Below are positions 6,074 through 12,152 of a stretch of DNA of 12,152 nucleotides, one piece after another. Source of the DNA: Candidatus Coatesiibacteriota bacterium (GTDB lineage Bacteria; B130-G9); assembly GCA_016929465.1 (NCBI GenBank), contig JAFGIT010000391.1:1-12152 (forward strand), in the 5' to 3' direction. A program made the translations under genes and the position numbers. Numbering within the stretch: position 1 is the first letter of the stretch; every line of letters starts with the position of its first letter. A model generated the notes under the pieces. The model did no database searches and had not been told where the DNA came from. It saw nothing but the letters and a program-made list of their open reading frames with translations.

Positions 6074-7969
6074 ATGAACGAGAATAGGAGTTCTGCATTA
6101 GAGAGCAGGGACTTCAGGATTCTGCTCGTACTCATCGTCGCCATCAATTTGGTCAACGGGGCCCTCCTGGCGATCATCGTTCCGATGTGGATAGGGCCGG
6201 ATGAACTCGCCCATTACAGCGACGTCCAGTATCTCCGTGTGCATGGCAAGCTCCCCGACCAGCGGACCTGCTTTTTGTCAGAGGAGGTGAAGGGGGCGAG
6301 CTATGAGGCGGACTGGTGGGGCATTCTCGAGCGCAAGGAGAAGATGAGACCGGGGCCGGAGACTTTCTATACTCATGGATTCGCCGCATTCGGCGACTGC
6401 GGCAATTCCCGACGGGTACGGGAGCCGGTTCATTCGGGGGAATTCTCCCTCGCACTTGCATATAAATTCACAGAAGAGGACGGCGAGTATTGCTGCGCAT
6501 ACAAGACGGGCAGCGATGTGACGGGCCTCGATGGATTCGGCCTGTGGGTTTATGGTGACGGGTCGAACGTCCAGCTTCAGCTCTCCGTCGAGTCGGAGGT
6601 GAAGAGGGAGCATTACGTCCGGGCTGCCAGAGTGGATTGGACTGGCTGGAGGGACGTCTTTGAGCCGTTCTCCAGGTTCTCGGAGGGCCTTCCGAACGAT
6701 CTTACGACGACCGCTACGCTCAAGATCTATATCGCCGACGATCCGGTCTCGGGGACCGCGATGCAGGGAGAGCTTTATATCGATGATATCTACCTGACGA
6801 GACGAGGGGAGAAGGTCCACCTGACTGGCTTCGAGGACGAGGAGCTCCTGCTCATGCCTTCAGATTGCTACAATTGGTGCGCACACCATCCCCCGCTGTA
6901 TTACCTTCTAATGCTCCCTATCGACGTGATACTCAGCGAGAAGCCCATCTTTTCCCGAGTTCTCGCCATGAGGCTTCTCACGGTCCTGCTCTCTACAGGG
7001 ACGATTTTCCTTCTTGCCTTGGGCGGGAGGCTGCTATTCGGGACCAGCTCCTGGGTCTGGCTGCTCGTCCCATCCATATTCGTTTTCTCACCCGTATATA
7101 CGTTCGATCAGGCGTGCGTGAACAACGACCATCTGATGATATTCCTCTACACACTACTCCTCTACATGATGCTCAAGTGGTCCGAGGGGTCGCTGGATGC
7201 GCGCAGGTCTCTGATTCTCGGGGGCCTAATTGGCCTGGGCTTGATGACCAAGATGATATTCATAACCGCAGTGCCTCTTCTCTTCCTCTTTATCTGTCTG
7301 AGAGTGAGGAAGGAAGGCCCCGGCCTGCTGAAGCGGCTATTCTCCAGAATAGGTCAGTCCATGATCATGATCCTGGCAATCACCGGCTGGTGGTTCCTTA
7401 GAAACTGCTTGATGTACGGGATGCCGATGGTCACCGCGACTGTCATCAGGCCGGATGAGAAGCTCCCCCTCAAGATCAGTCTCTTCGACATACTGAGCTC
7501 CGAGAGCCTCTGGGCATGGATCTCAACGGGATGGTTCTATCGGATCGCTAGTCACACGAGCTTCGCGGCTCCAGAGATCGTGAGGTATGTGACCGATGGA
7601 CTGATGATCATTGCCGGTCTCGGTCTCCTGAGGGCCCTCTATCTCAGGCTATTTTTGAGGCGGCAGCTCGTAAGCCCAAGGACAGCCGTGCGGCTCAGGC
7701 TGCTCGCCTATGCTGTCGTGATTCACACAATAGTCATCTTCTCACAGGTGGCGCGGGGGACGATGAATCTCGGGAAATTCAGGGCATTCAACGGTCGATA
7801 CCTTCTCCCTGTCGCACTCGGGATCGGTGCTCTGGTGGCGTTTTGCATCGAGAACCTTCTCCCCGAGAAGTTCCGCCGATTCGGAGTGCTGATACTGATC
7901 TGCGTATTGATCTTCATCGAACTGGTGACGGTTCACATAACGATGATGGAGACCTGCTACCCGTTTTAG
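6074..7969 (+). CDS. GT-C type membrane glycosyltransferase-like protein with inserted CBM-like domain (copy 2)
   Basis: This is a 631-residue tandem paralogue of the preceding gene, matching it end to end. Shared blocks include 'NLVNG' in the first helix, 'GPDELAHY' with D43-E44 and H47, 'PDQR' followed by Cys66, 'EADWW', Cys109, 'GLWVYGDGSN', the 'IDDIYL' end of the beta domain, 'HHPPLYY' (271-277), 'NNDHL', 'LYTLLLY' and the C-terminal 'YPF'. The beta domain differs most and has extra cysteines ('EYCCAY', 'SDCYNWC') not seen in copy 1. The start is ATG 6074 or the adjacent GTG 6071, three to six bases after the previous stop. No clear ribosome-binding site is present, so coupling is likely. 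As in copy 1, a GT-C sugar transferase or a glycan-binding membrane protein is inferred. Two diverged copies suggest different sugar specificities or a heteromeric pair. Confidence 0.7.
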   Translation: MNENRSSALESRDFRILLVLIVAINLVNGALLAIIVPMWIGPDELAHYSDVQYLRVHGKLPDQRTCFLSEEVKGASYEADWWGILERKEKMRPGPETFYTHGFAAFGDCGNSRRVREPVHSGEFSLALAYKFTEEDGEYCCAYKTGSDVTGLDGFGLWVYGDGSNVQLQLSVESEVKREHYVRAARVDWTGWRDVFEPFSRFSEGLPNDLTTTATLKIYIADDPVSGTAMQGELYIDDIYLTRRGEKVHLTGFEDEELLLMPSDCYNWCAHHPPLYYLLMLPIDVILSEKPIFSRVLAMRLLTVLLSTGTIFLLALGGRLLFGTSSWVWLLVPSIFVFSPVYTFDQACVNNDHLMIFLYTLLLYMMLKWSEGSLDARRSLILGGLIGLGLMTKMIFITAVPLLFLFICLRVRKEGPGLLKRLFSRIGQSMIMILAITGWWFLRNCLMYGMPMVTATVIRPDEKLPLKISLFDILSSESLWAWISTGWFYRIASHTSFAAPEIVRYVTDGLMIIAGLGLLRALYLRLFLRRQLVSPRTAVRLRLLAYAVVIHTIVIFSQVARGTMNLGKFRAFNGRYLLPVALGIGALVAFCIENLLPEKFRRFGVLILICVLIFIELVTVHITMMETCYPF

Positions 7970-8001
7970 CGGGCAGGTTGGCGGCGAGTCGTCGAGAGCG
8001 G

Positions 8002-8017
8002 GGATCGCCCCCGATCC
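8002..8017. terminator. Hairpin between convergent genes
   Basis: GGATCG and CGATCC form a 6-bp stem with a CCCC loop inside the 58-base gap between the operon end (7969) and the end of the minus-strand gene (8028). It could act for both directions, but neither side has a T run. It is a weak terminator candidate. Confidence 0.3.
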
Positions 8018-8027
8018 ACGGTTGCGC

Positions 8028-9479
8028 CTAATAGACAGGATATGCGGTGAAACCGAGCTTGTTCGTAATCGCCTGCACCGCCTCACGAAGCGACTCGGGA
8101 TACAGGAATAGGCAAAAGACGAGAGCAGCATAGACTGAGCCGCCAATAATGACGACCGCGCGAGCCCTGGATGAGAACCGCGAGAATCGCCCGCAAAAGA
8201 CGCCTACGTACGTGAAGACAAGCGGCTCGAACGGCAGACGGAACCGATAGGAGGCGTTGATCGTCGCGCCGAGCAGCCACGCACACAGCAGGGGTGATAG
8301 ATACAGCGCGTTCTCCGACCATCGCCCCTTGAGTAGGGCGAGTATTAAGCCGATCAAGGCGAAGGGCATGAGGAATACGTAGGACGCGACAAACCTGCCG
8401 TTGTCGTCGAAGACATGCCAGAATTTTATGACCTCCTTGATGGTCTTCTTCGTGTAGCGAAAGGGATGAGTCAGGATCGTGCGAATGGCGTCGCGCCAGA
8501 ACGCCTGGTCCCGCTCCTTCTCAGTAAGTCCAGTGAATTTGGCGATCTTCTCCTTCGGGAGGAATTCGAACCCGGCCATGGGGCCTTTCAGGACGGTTGG
8601 CAGCATGACTTCCTCGAGAGGCTCTCCCGAATCGAGCCGCGCTCTTTGATCCTCGATCCGGTTCCTGATTTCGACTAACTTGTCCTTCGGCAAGGCCGAC
8701 CAGAAGTAACCATCGGGAGAGAGCGAATTGTGCTGGTACCAGATCGTTGCCCCACCGTGAGTGTCGAAAGGTATGAACGCCTTCATGGTGATCGCATTTC
8801 GGACTATCCAGGGGACCATGCAGAGGACCGCAATCCCCATGATCAGGCTGACCCTCACGAGCTTCGCCTTCGGCTTTCCCCAGTGCTGTCCCCGTGCAAG
8901 AAGAGCCCAGACCGGCAGGATCACAACGAGCGGGCCGAGGGTCGGGCGAGTTAGCAGCGACATCCCGATCGCAACACCAGCCAGAACTGCCGCTGCCTTC
9001 GACGGGGGATCGGTGAGCGCCCTATACATGAAAAAGACTGAGAGGACGACGAGCAGGGCGAAGACATTCTCCGTCATGAATTTGAAAGTCAGCTTTATCA
9101 GCGGGGGATAAAGTGCGACTATCAACGCCACGATAGCCGCCGGGCGGCTTCGTTTGATGAAGAGAGCGGCGGTGTAATACATGGCGAATGCGGTGAGCGC
9201 TCCTATGAAGCACTCGAGTATGGCAACTGCCGTGAAGGCGTCGTTTCCGAATAATGAGAAGATGAGAGCCAAGAGAAGAGGATAGAAGGGCAATCTATAC
9301 GCAGTCGGGTGGCCGGGCTGATAGCAGAATCCCTCACCGTCAGCTAGGTTCTGGCCCAGGATGACGTATTCCGCGGCGTCTATGTTGTATGGGAGCGCAG
9401 GAAACAGCAGCACATAGACTACCCGCACACATAGAGCGATAAGAAATATGACCAGTGGAAAATGTCTCGACTCAAGCAT
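8028..9479 (-). CDS. GT39/ArnT-like membrane glycosyltransferase
   Basis: The 483-residue protein is of the GT-C fold, dolichyl/polyprenyl-phosphate-mannose transferase type (PMT_2-like). After a first helix (about 8-27) comes 'YNIDAAEYVILGQNLADGEG', with D34, E37 and Y38 in the usual catalytic-loop position, then 'RLPFYPLLLA' (62-71). Next come multiple helices, 'MTEN' (135-138) and 'LLTRPT' (175-180), all common in this family. A mostly soluble stretch near 235-340 lies between membrane segments, with further helices near the C-terminus. Such proteins transfer a sugar from a lipid-phosphate donor to a lipid, protein or glycan acceptor on the outer face. The start is ATG (9479-9477 on the minus strand), with at most a weak upstream GGCGG-like site. 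It is convergent with the operon and divergent from the DUF2079 gene, so it is transcribed alone. Unlike the two tandem GT-C proteins it has no inserted beta domain. Confidence 0.82.
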   Translation of the reverse strand: MLESRHFPLVIFLIALCVRVVYVLLFPALPYNIDAAEYVILGQNLADGEGFCYQPGHPTAYRLPFYPLLLALIFSLFGNDAFTAVAILECFIGALTAFAMYYTAALFIKRSRPAAIVALIVALYPPLIKLTFKFMTENVFALLVVLSVFFMYRALTDPPSKAAAVLAGVAIGMSLLTRPTLGPLVVILPVWALLARGQHWGKPKAKLVRVSLIMGIAVLCMVPWIVRNAITMKAFIPFDTHGGATIWYQHNSLSPDGYFWSALPKDKLVEIRNRIEDQRARLDSGEPLEEVMLPTVLKGPMAGFEFLPKEKIAKFTGLTEKERDQAFWRDAIRTILTHPFRYTKKTIKEVIKFWHVFDDNGRFVASYVFLMPFALIGLILALLKGRWSENALYLSPLLCAWLLGATINASYRFRLPFEPLVFTYVGVFCGRFSRFSSRARAVVIIGGSVYAALVFCLFLYPESLREAVQAITNKLGFTAYPVY

Positions 9480-9569
9480 TGTCAGCCGCCAATCCTACGT
9501 ATTATTCGCCTACAGAATTCTCGTCTGCTCGAAGTCTCATCTCGAATTGTGATATCTGGAATCTGAAAT
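9480..9569. promoter_or_regulatory. Divergent intergenic region, presumed two-way promoter
   Basis: This 90-base gap separates the starts of the GT39-like gene (minus) and the DUF2079 gene (plus), so promoters for both should lie here or just inside the genes. On the minus strand AATAAT (9506-9501) is a fair -10 box, but no matching -35 is seen. On the plus strand I see no convincing pair. A GGA at 9558-9560 could serve as the ribosome-binding site for the TTG start at 9570. Confidence 0.3.
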
Positions 9570-11231
9570 TTGGCCCCTGAGAACAACCTGAGATTTGCCC
9601 CGCTCTGGGCGCTATCCCTGCTTATAATAATACCGCTCTGGGCGCCGAAGGAGTCCGATATTGGGCAAGCCTACGGCTTTTATGCGACCTGGCAAGGGAG
9701 ATTATTGCTCGCCGCGCTTATTTCACTCACAGCCCTTGCGATTTACCTTTTCTCGCACCCTGTCAAGGGCCAGCGATTGGAGATTCTGGCCGGACGCTAT
9801 AGCGGCAAGATAATTCTCTTCTATTTCCTCGCATACGCTACGGTCTTCTCGACCCTCGCGATCATCGCATACCTCAGGTTCCACTCCGACGTCGATTACG
9901 CAAACTTCCTGCAACTATACTACAGCGCTTCTCATGGCAAGTTCTTCACGAGCTGCCTATCGAATGCGCCCCACGAGATTAGCATATTCGCCGATCATAA
10001 TTCGCCGATTTTGATGGCGATCCTTCCGGTCTTCCTGTTCCTGCCTTATCCGCCCGTCTTTATAGTGATCTCATCGCTGCTCCTGGGCGCGACCGCGCTC
10101 ATTCTCTTCCGCTACTTGAGGCGGATCGTCCGCTTAGACAACCCAACTTCGCTTTGTCTCTCTTTCGCTGCGACGCTCGCCCCTTATTTTGTCAGCCAGA
10201 ACTTCCAGGGGCTTTCGATGGAGATGTTCGGGCCACCGCTCTTCATACTCGCTTTCTATCTATTCGAAAGGGACCGATTCTGGCCGTTCATGCTATCCCT
10301 ACTCGCGCTCAATCTCATCAAGGAACAGGTCGCAATCGTAATGCTCGTCTTCGTCCCGTTCGCCCTATTGCGGAGGAAGAACCTCAGGTGGGCTATCGGG
10401 CCGCTGGCCTTGAACCTCGCAATGCTTGTCATTTCGTTTGGGATCGTGATCCCGCATTTCAGGCCGACCGGTGCCTATAAGATACTGAATCCTGACACCG
10501 CAAGATCGCTGCCGGAGCAGGCACTCGGCTATCTGAGAGACCCCATGGGCGCCATTCGACAGGTGACGGAGCCGTTCAGGCTGACCTATATCTACATACT
10601 TGCCGCAACGAATCTATTCTTCCTGCCCTTCCTGGCTCTGGAATCGCTCTTCGTCCTGCCGTCGCTTGCAAAGAACTTGCTCTTCGTGGGCTGGGCCGCG
10701 AACATCATGTCGAAGCACACCCTGCTTCTGTCGGGGGCGATGTCGGTCGCCGTCGGGAAGGCTGTCAGAAGGATGTCTGCGGCGAAGGAGTCAGGAGACG
10801 AGGTGGAGGAGAGGCGGGATCGCGGTCCGAAGCCAGCATATTCGAGGACGCTTGCCATTCTGCTGCTCGCATCGTCGATCGCACACTTCCCGGTCTGGTG
10901 GAAGAACATCAACCTCGCGAAGGACGCGAACCACGAGGCCAGGCTCGAAGTGCTCGAGCGGATCCCGCCCGAGACGCCGATTGCTGCCCCACAGAATATG
11001 CTCGCCAGGTTTGCTGCGAGGAACAAGGTCTATAATTCAGCAACGCCCGAGGGGCTGACCGGCTTCGACATGCCCGTTGACTACGTCATCCTCGACATTT
11101 CGTTCCATCCAGAGCATTATGACTATGAGGCACTGCTGAGGGCGAGCAATGCGGGTGACGGTCTTCTGAAGGGCTTCAAGCCGACTTGGCAGGACGGTGG
11201 TCTTTATCTCTTTGAGAGGGTGGCGAAATGA
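9570..11231 (+). CDS. DUF2079 family polytopic membrane protein
   Basis: The 553-residue protein matches the layout of DUF2079 predicted membrane proteins, which are considered relatives of GT-C glycosyltransferases; their reaction is not established. Two or three N-terminal helices lead to 'FHSDVDYANFLQLYY' (104-118), with D107 and D109 in the outside loop. Then come 'DHNSP' (142-146, the family's H..P site), many helices, 'LIKEQV' (249-254, the KE site), and 'LPSLAKNLL' before a conserved His-rich turn ('SKHTLLLSGAM'). A soluble C-terminal part has 'LERIPPETPIAAPQNMLARF' and 'DYVILDI', a typical ending. The start is TTG 9570; an in-frame TGA at 9564-9566 rules out anything earlier except ATT 9567, and the next ATG lies beyond the first helix. 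The next gene starts within its stop codon. A role in surface glycan assembly is inferred from the neighbourhood. Confidence 0.82.
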   Translation: MAPENNLRFAPLWALSLLIIIPLWAPKESDIGQAYGFYATWQGRLLLAALISLTALAIYLFSHPVKGQRLEILAGRYSGKIILFYFLAYATVFSTLAIIAYLRFHSDVDYANFLQLYYSASHGKFFTSCLSNAPHEISIFADHNSPILMAILPVFLFLPYPPVFIVISSLLLGATALILFRYLRRIVRLDNPTSLCLSFAATLAPYFVSQNFQGLSMEMFGPPLFILAFYLFERDRFWPFMLSLLALNLIKEQVAIVMLVFVPFALLRRKNLRWAIGPLALNLAMLVISFGIVIPHFRPTGAYKILNPDTARSLPEQALGYLRDPMGAIRQVTEPFRLTYIYILAATNLFFLPFLALESLFVLPSLAKNLLFVGWAANIMSKHTLLLSGAMSVAVGKAVRRMSAAKESGDEVEERRDRGPKPAYSRTLAILLLASSIAHFPVWWKNINLAKDANHEARLEVLERIPPETPIAAPQNMLARFAARNKVYNSATPEGLTGFDMPVDYVILDISFHPEHYDYEALLRASNAGDGLLKGFKPTWQDGGLYLFERVAK

Positions 11232-12152
11232 CTGAATCGAGAATCCTGGCGTTATCTCTTCTCCTCACCTCCCTTGTCCTTCGGCCTGCGGTGGGTGAAG
11301 AAATCTGGAATTGCTACACATCGGGCGGGAATGTCGCGGATATCGCTCTCGAGGGGGACAGCTACGTTTGGTGTGTGGGGTCGGGTGGAGCCGCGAGGTT
11401 CGATATCGAGACCGGGGAGAAACTCGTCTGGAACAAGGCGGATGGGCTTCCGGCCAACTCACTCAGATGCGTCGCCGTCGATGCGAAGGGGCTGAAGTGG
11501 TTCTCCGTGCCCCAGATGGGCGTCGTCAAGTTCGATGGTAAGGAGTGGAAGCGCCTCACCAAGAGCGATCCCGGACTCAACAACAATTTCGTGCTCAACA
11601 TCATGGTTGACCGGAATGACCGGAAGTGGTTCTCAACCTATCAGGGCGGCGTGTGCGTTCTCGACGGCGAGGATTGGACCACATACACAACATCGAACAG
11701 CGGGCTCGCACACGACATGGTCTCCTCGATCGCCATCGACAAAAAGGGCCGCTACTGGTTCGGGACCTATCGCGGGGCCGGCGCGAGCGTCTTCGATGGT
11801 AGGGAGTGGGTGTCGCTCGGACCAGGCAACAGCGGCCTATCAGACACCTGCATCTACTCGGTCGCCATCGACAGCAAGGACCGGAAGTGGTTCGGCTCCT
11901 GCACTGAGGGAGTCAGCATGCTCGACGGTAAGACCTGGCATAATTTCCGAAAGTCGGCCGGTGTCCTTCCCGATGAGTGCGTGCGCAGGGTCTTCATCGA
12001 CAAAGATGACCGACTCTGGGCAGGCACTTCCAAGGGCGGCGCCTGCTGCTATGACGGCAAGACTTGGACAACCTACGACATCGGAAGCAGCAAGATCGCG
12101 TCCAACAACGTGAAGTCGATCGCCCAGGATAGAAAGGGCCGCATCTGGCTCG
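11228..12152 (+). CDS. Secreted beta-propeller protein with Reg_prop-like repeats (3' end outside window)
   Basis: The frame stays open from ATG 11228 to the window end, showing 308 residues. A signal peptide is likely: residues 1-23 have Arg5, a Leu-rich core and a probable cut near 'PAVGEE'. The rest is made of blades of 43-44 residues with the pattern [AV]-I-D-x-K-x-R-x-W-F-G-T-x-x-G-G-V-x-x-[FL]-D-G-x-x-W, then a Thr/Ser turn and 'SGL'. This is the 'two-component regulator propeller' type of repeat. The key Trp codons sit at 11369, 11498, 11627, 11756, 11888, 12017 and 12146, spaced 129 or 132 nt, so seven blade starts are visible. The gene overlaps the DUF2079 stop as ATGA and has a good ribosome-binding site (GAGAGG, 11214-11219), so the two are co-translated. 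No kinase or other domain is visible. A sorting or anchor domain may lie downstream. Confidence 0.85.
   Translation, partial: MTESRILALSLLLTSLVLRPAVGEEIWNCYTSGGNVADIALEGDSYVWCVGSGGAARFDIETGEKLVWNKADGLPANSLRCVAVDAKGLKWFSVPQMGVVKFDGKEWKRLTKSDPGLNNNFVLNIMVDRNDRKWFSTYQGGVCVLDGEDWTTYTTSNSGLAHDMVSSIAIDKKGRYWFGTYRGAGASVFDGREWVSLGPGNSGLSDTCIYSVAIDSKDRKWFGSCTEGVSMLDGKTWHNFRKSAGVLPDECVRRVFIDKDDRLWAGTSKGGACCYDGKTWTTYDIGSSKIASNNVKSIAQDRKGRIWL
11318..12152 (+). repeat. Tandem 129-132 nt repeats encoding propeller blades
   Basis: Each unit encodes one blade. The conserved Trp codon recurs every 129 nt except one 132-nt step (11756 to 11888). The units are similar but not identical, with recurring 'RKWF', 'FDG' and 'DGKTW' segments. 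The array continues past the window. Confidence 0.8.

Noticed and set aside
5635-6087. Plus-strand open frame of 150 codons
   Set aside because: Out-of-frame reading inside the first GT-C gene, with no membrane or domain pattern, while the true frame gives clear helices.
6278-6820. Minus-strand open frame of 180 codons
   Set aside because: Antisense to the inserted beta domain of the second GT-C gene; no recognisable features.
11535-12113. Plus-strand open frame of 192 codons rich in Ser, Thr, Arg and Pro
   Set aside because: It is a frame-shifted shadow of the propeller gene, whose own frame has clear repeated blades and a signal peptide.
11318-12152. Regular repeats considered as a CRISPR or satellite array
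   Set aside because: The period is a multiple of three, units are diverged, and translation gives conserved beta-propeller blades.

Overview
The window looks like bacterial chromosome, probably from an uncultured lineage of middling-to-high GC. I do not assign a phylum. Two things point that way: a secreted repeat protein of the 'two-component regulator propeller' type, common in FCB-group and candidate-phylum genomes, and a dense run of membrane glycosyltransferases. There are no RNA genes, insertion sequences or CRISPR arrays. Coding density is high, genes are closely spaced or overlapping, and several starts are TTG or GTG.

Layout. (1) Positions 1-489 hold the 3' end of a gene whose product resembles the P2-like part of CheA chemotaxis kinases but stops with no kinase domain. 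(2) Positions 490-773 are a spacer with a hairpin after that gene, a good sigma70-like promoter (TTGACT, 18 nt, TATCCT) and a leader with mutually exclusive stems next to a T6 run. (3) Positions 774-7969 form a probable four-gene operon: a GT2 glycosyltransferase with a coiled-coil tail of eight 14-residue repeats; an overlapping GT4 glycosyltransferase with an extra N-terminal module; and two tandem paralogous membrane proteins of GT-C type, each with a carbohydrate-binding-like beta domain inserted in the first outside loop. (4) Positions 8028-9479, minus strand, encode a GT39-type membrane glycosyltransferase convergent with the operon. (5) From 9570, divergent from that gene, lie a DUF2079 membrane protein and, overlapping by ATGA, a secreted beta-propeller protein that runs off the window end with seven blade starts visible at 129-132 nt spacing.

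How they fit (inference). The GT2 and GT4 enzymes would use nucleotide sugars on the cytoplasmic side. The GT-C-type proteins would use polyprenyl-phosphate sugars on the outer face. Together they suggest assembly of an envelope glycan or surface glycoconjugate. The most unusual element is the tandem GT-C pair with the inserted carbohydrate-binding-like domain, which I do not recognise as a standard architecture.
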